A stretch of DNA of 64,000 nt, from NCBI GenBank assembly GCA_023376005.1, contig CM042162.1:91340137-91404136 (forward strand). Direction: 5' to 3'. The position numbers were made by a program, and so were the translations under genes. The notes beneath the pieces were generated by a model. That model saw only the letters and a list, made by a program, of their open reading frames with translations. It did not search any database and was not told the origin of the DNA. This DNA comes from Doryteuthis pealeii. Lineage: Eukaryota; Mollusca; Cephalopoda; Myopsida; Loliginidae. Below, piece after piece: positions 21,971 to 31,659 of the stretch (positions are counted from its first letter, which is position 1; each line of letters opens with the position of its first letter).

Positions 21971-22621
21971 CATCCTATGTCCTTAACTATGTGTACCACA
22001 AAAATAGGTCACGTAATCAATTTAGTCATATTGGTGGAAGAAATGAAATATTTTTTAACTTTTTATTTTAAAAATCTTGCAAAAAAGAAATAACGAACAT
22101 AAAGAGTCATTACAAAAAAAAACTGTTAATTCAAATTATCCAATTGGGAAAATTACTCATTATCTTGAAAAATAAGTAAAACAGTAAACAATTTTTTTTA
22201 CACAGGGTCAGTTTCTTATTGATTTTTTTAGCAGAATTTTGTATTCATGTTTTTGTTTTTTTACTAAAAACCTGTATAGAAACTTTTAAAAATCTTCGAT
22301 ATAATTATTCAGACTCTTATCTTATGAGAAAAAAAAGTAAAAAAAATTTTTTGTCAGTTCATTTTTTCATAAAATAAAATGGTGGGGGGGGGGTGTAGAC
22401 CTCGTAAAAAATATATATTCCCAATATATTTTAGAAAAAAACTATTTCAGACATATTTTCATCAAAAGGTAAGTAATTATGGAAATTATCGTGAAAAATC
22501 AGACCATAATTGATTTTTCATAGAATTTTTAATAGGCCTGTAGTCATAACTTGTTTTTGGCTACAATTAAATTTCAATTGATTTAATAGTGCAAAAATGT
22601 AAATTCATTTTTTTCCTTATA

Positions 22622-23015
22622 TTTAACCCATAGTGGGACCCTAACAGGTAATACCACTCCGGGTCAGAGTGGACCTGGGATTAATGGTGATGAAGGGGTA
22701 CTCCACACGCACCAATCTCTAGATACCCAGGACACTAAGACCTCAACTAGCGGTTTCCAGTACATATATGATAACAAGGGTTGGGGTACCATAAGGGAAA
22801 TAGATTGGGACAATCATATGGGTGCTAGGGCTTGACCGAGCAGCCAATTGATCAGGGGGCCCTCTCTGAGCACCTGTCTAGCCTAAGTAAGGGCTAAAGT
22901 GGAATGTTGCATGTCATGGACTGCTCAGCCACCAGGGTTCCATCCTTAAGCATCATGGGTTGCCACCCACAGCCAACAGTTGTCCTATGGTGGGGAGGTC
23001 TAACCTCGGTGCATT
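22622..23015 (+). repeat. Dispersed repeat A, diverged fragment
   Basis: Shares gggaccctaacaggta, gggtcagagtggacc, gataacaaggg and gcatcatgggttgccaccca with family A, but it is clearly more diverged than the copies in the triplication. Confidence 0.75.
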
Positions 23016-23094
23016 CTGTAGTTAACAAAATTGGATAAATTTTTCATGGCAGTTGTACATTAGCTCATTTGATCTTATACTTTTAATAAAAATG

Positions 23095-23575
23095 AATCGG
23101 TAATTTATGAGGAGTGCGTCCCGGTCTCCTGCCTCAAGAGTTGCTGCCCGGTGACTATTGAAATAACGACCCAGCTCAGTCTATTCAAAACTATCCATCT
23201 ATCTATCTCAATTTGTTCATATTTATCTATATTACTTTATTACTAAGATTTTTTTTATTCATGTTTGTTTAATGTCTTGTTTTTAGTTTAAATAAACAAG
23301 AATTACAACAACAAAAAGAAGCAACCCCCCCCCAAATACATTTACTTGTCGAAAATATCTATCTCCATTTGTTCATATCTATCTATATTTTGTTTATCTT
23401 ATCTATCTATATATCTCAGTCTATTCAAAACTATATATCCATCTTCAAATCTAAACAAGAATTACGACAAATTACATAAATAAACAAGAATTAAAGCTGG
23501 GGTTGTTATTTTGATAGTCACCGGGTAGCGGTTTTGAGGTGGGAGACCGGATGCACTTCCTCATAAATTACCATA
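23095..23575. mobile_element. Foldback element (GGTCTCCTGCCT family)
   Basis: Arms: taatttatgaggagtgcgtcc...ctcctgcctcaaga at the left, and tttgaggtgggagaccgga...cctcataaatta at the right. They continue inward to ggtgactattgaaataacgacccagc. The interior has tctatctatc-type repeats and taaataaacaagaatta in both orientations. Confidence 0.8.
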
Positions 23576-23619
23576 TGATATTCCAGCTTATTGAAAAAAA
23601 AAAAAAAAAAAAAAAAAGA

Positions 23620-23945
23620 AAGTTGGATGGAGCTGCACAAGAATGCTGCGTGCGATCTTGAACAAGTCTGGAAACAAACCCCATAAGGAAGCAGCTGTAC
23701 GGCACTTGCCCCCTATCTCACAAAACATCCGAGTGAGACAAACAAGACACTGCCGGCAGAAGGCATAANGGTCGAACTCAAAAGCGACATTCTCCAGTAG
23801 AAACCAGAAAAGGACCTATATTGACCAGCTTTGCGCAAATACTGCATGCTGCACAGAGGACCTCCCGGGGACAATGAATAATAGAGAAGGTTGGTGAGAG
23901 ATCGACATGAATATCCATGCTAATGTGTGACATGATGATAAATAT
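23620..23945 (+). pseudogene. RTE-like retrotransposon 3' fragment, decayed
   Basis: Plus-strand relative of 4748-5428. It has readable pieces of the same C-terminal region around 'gcacaagaatgctgcg', 'gtgagacaaacaagacactg' and 'cctatattgaccagctttgcg', broken by stops and frameshifts. It ends with a short atgatgataaa tail. A single ambiguous base (N) is at 23769. Confidence 0.75.
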
Positions 23946-24084
23946 GATCTGGTCACTAGAATAACATGTTTTCTGGGCCTTCCACTAAGCTGGAATAACA
24001 AATTCTTTTTCATGTAGGGAACCATGCACAAACCAAAGATCATGTGATATGACCAGTTAACAAAAGAAAAAAAAAAAAAGAAAA

Positions 24085-24390
24085 GGTTATTGAGTAACAT
24101 GATATTACAGAGGGATGCAGAAAAAGACAGAACCCAAATGATTTATTTATTTTCCCATTAAACTAACCCTAACACTCACCCTACCCCTAGTTGAGTAACA
24201 TAATATTACAGGGTGACCCAGAAAAAACAGAACCCACAAATTTTGGAATAAAACTTAATTTTAATTTCAATTTTTTTTTTAAAGTTTAAGTCCAGCAAGG
24301 GTTAGTGTTGGGGTTTAGAGTTAGTTTAATGGGAAAATAAATAAATAATTTGGGTTCTGTTTTTTCTGGGTCACTCATGTTACTCAACTA
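24085..24390. mobile_element. Foldback family E, tandem direct plus inverted copy
   Basis: Core ends are agggtgacccagaaaaaac and its complement gttttttctgggtcac. At 24188-24390 a complete copy is bracketed by tagttgagtaacat (left) and atgttactcaacta (right), an inverted pair not shared with other E copies. A partial direct copy with the same tip lies at 24085-24187. The interior contains aaactaaccctaacactcaccc. Confidence 0.8.
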
Positions 24391-24510
24391 GGAAATAACC
24401 CAAAGTCTTTTTAATGTAGGGAACCATGCACAAACCGAAGCTCATACGATATGACCAGTTAACAAAAATAAATAAATAAATAAAAAAATAAATAAAAAAT
24501 AAAAAATGCA

Positions 24511-24605
24511 TAATAGAGATTTGGTCTATTTGTCTATAACCAAAACTACGTGACTGCTTACATCAGTCATTTCAGTAAATTAACCAAGTTTATCAATGGC
24601 TACTT
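24511..24605 (+). mobile_element. Helitron H1-like 5' fragment
   Basis: aatagagatttggtctatttgtctataaccaaaactacgt resembles the H1 5' region at 26565-26610 and 44820-44875. Confidence 0.45.
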
Positions 24606-24754
24606 AATTTACAGTGAGTATCATTAATACATAAAAATATTAAAACTATGAAAAATCAATTGTCAAATTTTCACAAAATTTTTTATACTTATTCACCTTT
24701 TGATGAATTCATGTTTAAAATTATTTTTTCTTCAAATATAATTATGAGAAATAA

Positions 24755-25018
24755 GCACAATGCTTAGGGAACAAAAAGAGAGAGAAAAAGAAATGTTCTC
24801 ATCAGAATTACCCTTGAAGGGGCACCAGGCGATAAACCGAGCCCTTAACTCTTTTTTGGTAAAGGGGCAGGTTCTGCCCTGGGTGGGGAAAGCCCCTGGG
24901 ACTATGCGAGTTATTTTACCTAACTCATTGGATAAGAGCCAAATACTCTAAATCATAGAAAAAAAAAAAATACAAAACTATGGTGCCCCTTCTCTTTTAA
25001 TTCCCTAAATATTGTGCT
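24755..25018. repeat. Foldback-type repeat
   Basis: Inverted ends: gcacaatgcttagggaac...ttgaaggggcacca at the left, and atggtgccccttctc...ttccctaaatattgtgc at the right. The interior is GC-rich (gggtggggaaagcccctggg). No coding identity. Confidence 0.6.
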
Positions 25019-25029
25019 ATATTTTGGTA

Positions 25030-25130
25030 CTATTCGCAGAGTTCCATCCCGACCTCCTGCCTTAAAAAACGCTAGGCGGTATTAGCTTAAAAAAAATTTG
25101 TCGATAAAAACGCCTTCAATGAAATATTTA
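25030..25130 (+). repeat. GGTCTCCTGCCT-family fragment
   Basis: agttccatcccgacctcctgcc, then acgctaggcggt, matches one arm of the 3475-4064 foldback element. Confidence 0.6.
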
Positions 25131-25204
25131 GATATTCTTGTTTATTTAAACTAACAAAAAGACATTAAACAAACAAATAAAAGAAAATCTGAGTAGCTCA
25201 GTCG

Positions 25205-25745
25205 GTAGTGGTCCGATTTTCACGAAAATTTCCATAATTACTTACCTTTTGATGAAAATATGTGTAAACTAGTTTTTTCGTAAATTATATTAGGAGAAAT
25301 ATTTTTACTAGGTCTACTCCCCCGCCCTATTTTATTTTATGAAATATGAAAAAAATGAACGGACAAAAACGATTTTTACTTTTTTTTCTATTAAGATAAG
25401 AGTCTGAATAATTATATTAGAAGATTTTTATAAGTTTCTATGCCAGAGCTTTTTAGTAAAAGAACCATGAATACAGAATTCTGCTAAAAAAATATCAATA
25501 AAGAAACTGACACTGTTGTAAAAAAAAAAAAATGGCTGTTTTACTTATTTTTCAAGATAACAATGAATAATTTTTCCCCAATTGGATAATTTGGTATTTG
25601 AATTAAGTTTTTCTTTGTAATGACTATGTTCGTTATTTCTTTTTTGCGAGATTTAAAAAAAAAAAAAGTTCAAAAATATTTCCATTTCTTCCTCCAATAT
25701 GGCCTAAACTGATCACGTGACCTATTTTGGTGGTACACCAAGTTA
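25205..25745 (-). mobile_element. Family C hAT-like element, partial
   Basis: Family C body in complement (aggtctactccccc, taagataagagtctgaat, cgttatttctttttt), ending at a ttttggtggtaca terminus near 25738. Next to it is a + strand SINE K head (25755). Confidence 0.65.
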
Positions 25746-25754
25746 AGGACATAG

Positions 25755-25850
25755 GGTGGGCCGGTGTAGCTTCGTCGGTAGAGCACCTACCTAGGAATCA
25801 GATATGTGCAATAAAGTGGGCGAAGTGACCTTGTGTTGCATCCTGCTCAT
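25755..25850 (+). mobile_element. SINE K, 5' part
   Basis: gggccggtgtagcttcgtcgg then tagagcacctacctaggaatcag fits a tRNA A-box head, followed by the shared gaccttgtgttgcatcctgct tail start. Confidence 0.65.
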
Positions 25851-26029
25851 TTTCAAGATGACGGTGAGTAATTTTTCCCCAATCGGATAATTTGCTCTTT
25901 GAATTAACTGTTTTTTTTTTTTAACAACTTTTTTTTTTTGGGGGGGGGGGGGCTACGTTAAATTCCAATTGATTCGAAAATGAAAACATTGCTTTTGTTC
26001 ATAATTTTTATTATTTCCGTAAGCTGAAA

Positions 26030-26150
26030 ATGCGTTGATCCCGTCGGCATTCCCCCTCGGGAGGGAGGGGCACCTCAGGCACTGGGCAATAAACACAGCC
26101 CTGTCCCTGTAAATCGAGGGGGCAGGTGTTGCCTGGGGGGGGGTGCTATG
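26030..26150 (+). repeat. Dispersed GC-rich repeat Y
   Basis: cgtcggcattccccctcggg...caggcactgggcaataaac...gggggcaggtgttgcc. Also at 37128-37330 (+) and 43195-43365 (minus). Class unknown. Confidence 0.7.
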
Positions 26151-26371
26151 GATGAAATGTGTCACATTTCGTTTTATGCAAAATAAAAACAACAAAAAAA
26201 AAAAACTTGACTAAAAAAAAAGAAAAAAAAAAAAAAGAGTTGCTTTCCGAATGAGAGTAACCCTCTACCTGGGTAGTAGCGTAGGTTGATTTTTCACTTT
26301 TTTTTAAATATCAAACTCAAACAGTGAAGGTTGTTTGTGTTGGTATAATAATGAATACTAATACGAAAAAC

Positions 26372-27316
26372 TAGAGGTTAAACTTCCTAATCGTCGTCAA
26401 AATTAAAACCAAAACTTATTTGGTGATCCATGACAGTTTAACTACAATGTATGAATGAACATTTTTGCGAATTGGGTTACGGTTGTTTTTAATTACGTAT
26501 TGCTTTAAAAAAAAAAATTAAAAAAAAAAAAACAAAAAAAAACAGAAACAAATTACTATCTTATTATAATGGAAATTGTGGGTTTGTCTGTCTGTAACCG
26601 AAACTACACAAGTCACAATTCCCTTTGTTATTTACACACATTCTCCATGATTTTATTTTTTATTTAAACCTCAATTATTAGTAAAATTGTTTAACATCAT
26701 TAAGACTTAACAATATCTACATACTAATAACATGCAATTATATTTATATATTCAACGAAATAGCGGTTTACAGTGTGAATGGGAAGGCTAATTTGCATAT
26801 TGATCTTAAAAAATTTGATTTTAATAAATATATGCTTAGTACTATTGATTTCTAATTGTTTGATTTTATCTTAATAAATATAAGCAAAAATCTCGGGGAT
26901 AAATCTTAACAGAAATCTATTAACATAAAGAAATAACTGTAATTTTATTCTTTTCTTCCTATTTTAACTAAATAGTTAAATTGGGGAAATTTACCACTGA
27001 AAGATGGGAGTAAGGGAAAATGGTGGAACAGTTAGTTTCAAAGTTGTTCTATTTTCCGATTATACCCCCTCTGTTCCAAATCTTTTTATCTGAATTCTTA
27101 TTCAGTTTCATTAGCCTTTCTAATTTAACATGATATTTTATTATATTAAAACTTAAATACTTGCACCCGGAGGGTGCATATATTTGCTAGTACATTTAAT
27201 GTTGAAAAATATTTTTTAAACCAAGTTTAATTGAAATTATACATTGCAATACTAACACAAACAACTGAGAATAATGTGTCTACCGTTGGATTCAATAATT
27301 AATTTCAATGGTTAAT
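26372..27316. mobile_element. Foldback family D, split by a Helitron
   Basis: The left part 26372-26558 (ttaaacttcctaatcgtcgtc...gggttacgg...aattacta) and right part 27191-27316 (tacatttaatgttgaaaaat...ggttaattaaat) join at 26558/27191 to restore aattactatacatttaatg, exactly as in the unbroken family D copy at 48424-48901. The right arm is lost beyond 27316. Confidence 0.85.
26559..27190 (+). mobile_element. Non-autonomous Helitron H1, complete
   Basis: It starts TC (tcttattataatggaaatt) and ends CTAG, inserted exactly between A (26558) and T (27191) with no target duplication. Twelve bases separate the end from a perfect 7-bp stem hairpin (tgcaccc, loop gga, gggtgca). These are the four structural hallmarks of Helitrons. 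It has no Rep/helicase coding sequence, so it depends on an autonomous partner elsewhere. Relatives are at 10597-11163, 44818-45854 and 54762-55063. Confidence 0.9.
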
Positions 27317-27422
27317 TAAATTTTTTTCTTTGCGAGATTTTTTTTTTTAAGTTCAAAAATATTTACGTTTCTAGTTACAATATGGCCCAAACTGATCACG
27401 TGACGTGATTTTGGTGGTCCCC
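27317..27422 (-). mobile_element. Family C hAT-like terminus
   Basis: caatatggcccaaactgatcacgtgacg...ttttggtggt is the family C end in complement, truncating the foldback element on its left. Confidence 0.55.
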
Positions 27423-27535
27423 AATCCTCTGGAATGTTACTGTTCTGTAAGTCACTGGATTCCAAAATTCTGGTCACTTCTCTCTTATGTCGAGCAATAA
27501 AAGTCTCATTGAATGAGAAGTTCTTATCCTGCTAG

Positions 27536-27785
27536 CGCTTATTCCTTTCGCCCGTCTGCCGCTCTCAACTAGGGTTTATTCAAAGGAGAAGGGTTTATAT
27601 TAAAATCATCCTGAAAAATCCCACTAGGTCTTATTCTCGGGAGATGTCGAGTGTTTGCGTCAAATGATGTGATTGTGAGGAATGCTTATTTCTTTCGTCT
27701 GTCTGCCGCTCTCAACTAGTGTTTATTCAAGGGGAAGGGCTTATATGAAAATCATCCTGAAAAATCACCACTAGGTCTTATTTTG
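27536..27785 (+). repeat. Diverged direct duplication, about 105-bp units
   Basis: Units at about 27536-27640 and 27683-27785 share gtctgccgctctcaacta, gtttattcaa and aaaatcatcctgaaaaatc, followed by actaggtcttatt. The class is unknown; the 'ggtcttattttcgaggaaacac' end looks like a dispersed repeat terminus. Confidence 0.65.
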
Positions 27786-27967
27786 CAGGTAGGTCTTATT
27801 TTCGAGGAAACACAGTATCAGCATGTTGGAATGTTTACGCAATATGGTAGATGCAAATTGCAGGAATATTGCGTATTTCCTGTGCACGAGTGGGTAATGG
27901 TAGTGGGGGTGGGAAGTGCGTCAATATATCTTACTAGCATAAAAATACCCAAAATGATTTGTAAGGT

Positions 27968-28715
27968 TATCGGTTGGTTGGTTGAGTTTTACAGCATGTC
28001 AACACTTGTAGGGTTATTTTATGCCGAAGACGTTTTGTCTTATTCATTCTTGCTAGGTACTCAATTTTCATTTTTTTAAACTCATTTTTTGGTTATTTCC
28101 TATAAGTCTAACATAAACAAAGGGGAACCACTCTTGACTGATACTTTATTTACTGATCTACTAGGAAAAAGGAAGACTGGTTTAGGGTTAGTTTAATGGG
28201 AAAATAAATAATTTATCATTCAAGAGTGGTTCCCCTTTGTTTATGTTAGACTTATAGGAAATAACCCATTTTTTTTCTATTCAACTCACAGATGGGACTC
28301 TAACAGGTACTACAATTCCGGGTCAAAGTGGACCTGGGAGTAATGGAGATGAAGGGGTACTCCATATTACCAAGAGCTCCAGAACTTCACCACAGAGAGC
28401 TTAATGTCATTCACAGGACATTAAAAAACCCAGACAACTTCTAGCACATATGATAAAAAGGGTTGGGGTTACCATAAGGGTAATAGGATTGGGACAATCA
28501 CATAGGTGCTAGGGCTTGACGTAACCAACGATTGCGTCTGACCTAGGTAAGGACCGAAGTGGAGTGTTGCAGGTCATAGGTTGCTCAACCACCAGGATTC
28601 CGTCCTTAAGCATCACGGGTCGCCACCCACAGTCAACAGGTGGTCCCATTGCGTGGGTCTTACCACTCTACAGAGGTGCAGTCGGGATATTGTAAAGCTC
28701 CAACTAATAGGGCTG
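27968..28715 (+). repeat. Repeat A-related element, interrupted by a MITE
   Basis: 5' part 27968-28090 (ttggttggttgagttttacagcatgtcaac...ttattttatgccgaag) and 3' part 28267-28715 (cagatgggactctaacaggtac...gcatcacgggtcgccaccc). The MITE at 28091-28266 lies between them. Confidence 0.8.
28091..28266. mobile_element. Foldback MITE family F with 8-bp TSD
   Basis: Terminal inverted repeats of about 50 bp start ggttatttcctataagtc...aacaaaggggaaccactc. CATTTTTT flanks both sides (28083-28090 and 28267-28274). An 8-bp duplication suggests hAT-type mobilisation. The interior reads ggtttagggttagtttaatggg. Other copies: 47425-47518 (half), 47828-48010 and 53200-53400. Confidence 0.85.
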
Positions 28716-28741
28716 TTATCGCTGTAAGAAGTGGACTCTGC

Positions 28742-28905
28742 TGTTTACATTTCCCATAACACTAATACCCTTGAGAAATGTATGTATCCGACTATTATCC
28801 CTACAGTTATGGGCAAATAGTGGCACAGACTGGGCTCTTTAACCTTGGCATGAGAACCGGTCTAAGAGAAAGCAGATTTCATTCAAACCAGTTGTTAGCC
28901 AGGAG
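28742..28905 (+). mobile_element. SINE V, 5'-truncated copy
   Basis: Body (cataacactaatacccttgag, actgggctctttaacctt) on the + strand. Followed by unrelated sequence and then the GPPEG-like repeat. Confidence 0.65.
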
Positions 28906-28989
28906 CCGGATAGGGTCCGCCAGGCTATTACAGCCCAAGACAAATTACATGAGTAGCATCCCTACGACCAAAACCAGGTTAAGAATAAA

Positions 28990-29110
28990 GGGAAACTTAT
29001 ATTTGTCAGAGTTTGATAAGAAACTTCTGAAGAGGCCAGATGGCACATCGACCGAAACATGTGTATATAACAATAAAAAGGAGGACAATAGTCCGAAAAT
29101 CCAAATAATG
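28990..29110 (+). repeat. Dispersed repeat end (GPPEG-like motif)
   Basis: cttctgaagaggccagatggc...aacatgtgtatataacaat...gaggacaatagtcc. Same family as 52540-52630 and, in complement, 6385-6475. Confidence 0.55.
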
Positions 29111-29802
29111 GAAATTTATATATCAAGAAATTAAGTAGAATAAAAGATATATATGAACACATGTAAAATGAAAATTAATTTACCTTTTTATCTATCACAC
29201 TATCTATAGCTCCTCTTTTCTCTCTCTCTATCTGGCCTATGATGAAAAATCCTATACCATTAAGGTCCCCAACAGTCACCATATGGAGATTTAATTTTAG
29301 GGCCAAACTTTATATAGAAGGGGGGAAATAGATGTTCGTATCAACAAGCTCCTGCCGAGAGGGGGGCCAAAAACAAGCGAATCCACAGTCTTCCAGCAAT
29401 CCAAACCTTCCCCTGGTCAACACGTTCCTCGTCTAGCAGCTGCAAAATCCGTCACCGTAGTCGAAAATAATCTCTAGCAGTTCAAAATCACATTTCTTTA
29501 CTCGGTCGTTCGTGTCAGTCAACCTGCTACTGCAACTCCTCACTCCCCAGCGCTCGACTCCCATGCCATTTATGTACGTATTTACAGAAACATCCTGGCA
29601 CTTCGCGTCCGTCCAGTGCCTAAATTGCATCTGCTTTCGCATGCGGGAGGACGCGGGTTCGATCCCGGCAGGCAAGACAATGTCTTGCTCTTTTTCGTTC
29701 TCCGTCATAAACAGGAAGGGTCAGAGACAAAACTCTTTCACTGACACGTTTATGTCTGTAAGAACTCATAGTTATTTTGAATGTCTTCACGACTTTCTAA
29801 AG

Positions 29803-30430
29803 CAGTGATTCTCAAACAGTGCGCCCGGGAGCACTGGTGCGCCCGGGAGCACTGGTGCGCCCCAGAGCCTTTTCAGGTGCGCTCCGTAGTATTCCTGAAA
29901 AATCTATCCAGATATGAAAAGCAAATGTATACTAAGTTACTATATTATACCATTTCTTTACGAACACTCTGCTAGTTTCGTTGCGACATTATTATGATAG
30001 TTATAAGTTACTTTTCTTGCAACTAAATAAAAACACAGGTTTTAAACAATTTTATTGAGAAAAATTATTTTATTGCAATTTTCCACCTCATATTTATGTG
30101 AACTGGGATTTTCAACCCTCGCAACAATTAAGTGTAAAAAGAGAGGAACTCTTCAATGCATTGAGGAAGAAATCAGAGTTTGTCTCTCAAACATAAGACC
30201 AAACATTGAAGAAATCGCAAGGTCACATCAAGCTCATGTTTCTCATTAACACATGAATGAATAAACTTGAGAGAGGTATGTTAAGTTTGATTTTGTTAAA
30301 TGTGTTATTTTTTTATATATATTTAACAGTTAACTTAATAACATATTAGTCCTATTTTGTATACAGTGCGCTATCAAGTATCTGTTGTACTGTAAGTGTG
30401 CCCAGACTGTATAAAGTTTGAGAGCGACTG
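29803..30430 (+). mobile_element. hAT DNA transposon, internally deleted, with 8-bp TSD
   Basis: The ends are cagtgattctcaaac and, in complement, cagtcgctctcaaac. The flanking octamers are ttctaaag (29795-29802) and ttcgaaag (30431-30438), 7 of 8 identical, as expected for an aged hAT target duplication. The element is 628 bp and keeps only the end of its transposase gene (30055-30249). A direct repeat gcgcccgggagcactggt lies just inside the left end. Confidence 0.88.
30055..30249 (+). pseudogene. hAT transposase C-terminal (dimerisation) fragment
   Basis: About 60 residues from the very end of a ZBED-type hAT transposase: TSYLCELGFSTLATIK, then EEEIRVCLSNIRPNIEEIA, then QAHVSH and a stop. 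This is the conserved C-terminal dimerisation region of the superfamily. The BED finger and the catalytic DDE region are absent, and no start codon belongs to it, so it is a remnant. It lies within 29803-30430, whose ends and target duplication fit the same superfamily. Confidence 0.85.
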
Positions 30431-30748
30431 TTCGAAAGGGTCACTTGCTGAAAATTTCGTATATGCCATGTATTTGTCCTTTCCTCTTTATTTCCTTTAA
30501 GAAGAGACAGCAAGAACGGAACCCGGTGGAGGATACCACCAACAACAACCAGCCAAAGAAAGGGGGCTTTCTTGCATTCAACGAAATAATAATTGCAAAG
30601 AACATCTACCAAACAGAACCGGCGTTCTAATGCGCTACAGTAAAAAACGGTTGGTCGATTTTAACAGTACATCAACCTGTCTGGGGTTATTTTCATTTTA
30701 GGGAATCATATACATTGTACGTCTATATTTACATTTTTGTAGTTAACG

Positions 30749-31022
30749 GTGTTGGAATATTTTCATATATAAAAGGTGTGCTCCAATTCCCCACATGGAT
30801 TTATAGACTAGCCTAAGTCACGTGGTTTATTACTGTGCCAATCACCAACCATACTAAATGGCTGATACACTACTTAAACCTCCACACTGGCCATAATTCT
30901 AATTGCACTCATTGAGGAGGGACTTACAATACCAGACGATTACCAATACCCAGGACTCTTTAACAAGGATCCAATTCCACTGGACAAGCGCAGTGGTTTA
31001 AGGCCTATAGGATGGCCCAACA
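30749..31022 (+). mobile_element. Dispersed element M, unexpanded copy
   Basis: The same left and right flanks as around the 39-bp arrays (ccccacatggatttatagac, cacgtggttta, ccaatcacc, cactacttaaacc; then ggatccaattccactgg, ggcctataggatggccca). They are joined by a single ggactctttaacaa where the arrays carry 19-40 units. This is the ancestral-looking state of the locus. Confidence 0.8.
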
Positions 31023-31095
31023 TATTGTAACAAACGGTTTCAACCATATGTCAGTATCGTCGGGGATCATGTTGATTTGGTTTTGGTTTGTTTTG

Positions 31096-31657
31096 TATTA
31101 CGGCATATCAACCTCGGTGGGTCATTTAATGCCGATAAAGTTTTGAAATAAATCAATTCTTAATGGATAATACAATTTTTTTATAAATACATTTTTCTAT
31201 TTAACCCATAGATGGGACCCTAACAGGTACTACCACTCCGGATCAGAGTGGACCAGGGAGCAATGGTGATTAAGGGGTGCTCCACATTCCCCAAACCTCC
31301 AGAACTGGAACCTCACCATCAGATAGAGTTTAACGTCATTCCCAGGACATGTAGACCCGCAGCCACCGCCTTCTAGCACCCATATGATAAAAAGGGGTTG
31401 GGGCTTGCCATAAGGGCAATAGGGTTGGGAAAATCATATAGGTGCTAGGGCTTGACATGACCAGCCGGTTGATCGGAGGGGGCCTCTCCGACCGTCCGTC
31501 TAGCCCAAGATAGGGCCAAAGTGGAGTATTGCATGTCATGAACTGCTCATCCACCTGGGCTCTATCCTTAAGCATCACAGGTTGCCACCCACGGCCAACT
31601 GGTGGCCCCATTGGAGGAGTCCCACCCCTCTGCAAACGCCCCACCGACAGGGCGGTG
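31096..31657 (+). repeat. Dispersed repeat A, near full length
   Basis: One of the cleanest copies: acggcatatcaacctcggtg start, acaggtactaccactccgg, gataaaaaggggttggggc, gccgacagggcggt-like end. The preceding ttggtttggttttgttttg-type stretch recurs before several copies. Confidence 0.9.
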
Positions 31658-31659
31658 AT

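Larger units (their letters stand above)
17655..22442 (+). repeat. Triplicated segment, copy 3 (forward)
   Basis: It resumes at the equivalent of 8604 in copy 1 (ccttcactaaaaag) and runs forward past the point where copy 1 stops, continuing to the right as unique flank. It lacks about 115 bp present at 10680-10795 in copy 1. At 19820-19930 it is scrambled relative to copy 1, and it has many single-base indels. Confidence 0.9.
29598..30620 (+). mobile_element. tRNA-derived SINE S2, split by a hAT element
   Basis: Pol III-like head: cgtccgtccagtgcctaaa as a weak A box and gcgggttcgatcccgg as a strong B box (29599-29672). The body continues to 29802 and resumes after the hAT insert at 30431. 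It ends in an undefined tail by about 30620. There is no acceptor stem or anticodon arm that folds cleanly, so it is not a tRNA gene. Confidence 0.6.

Noticed and set aside
29599..29672. tRNA gene on the plus strand
   Set aside because: Strong B box but no closed cloverleaf; it is the head of a longer repeat.
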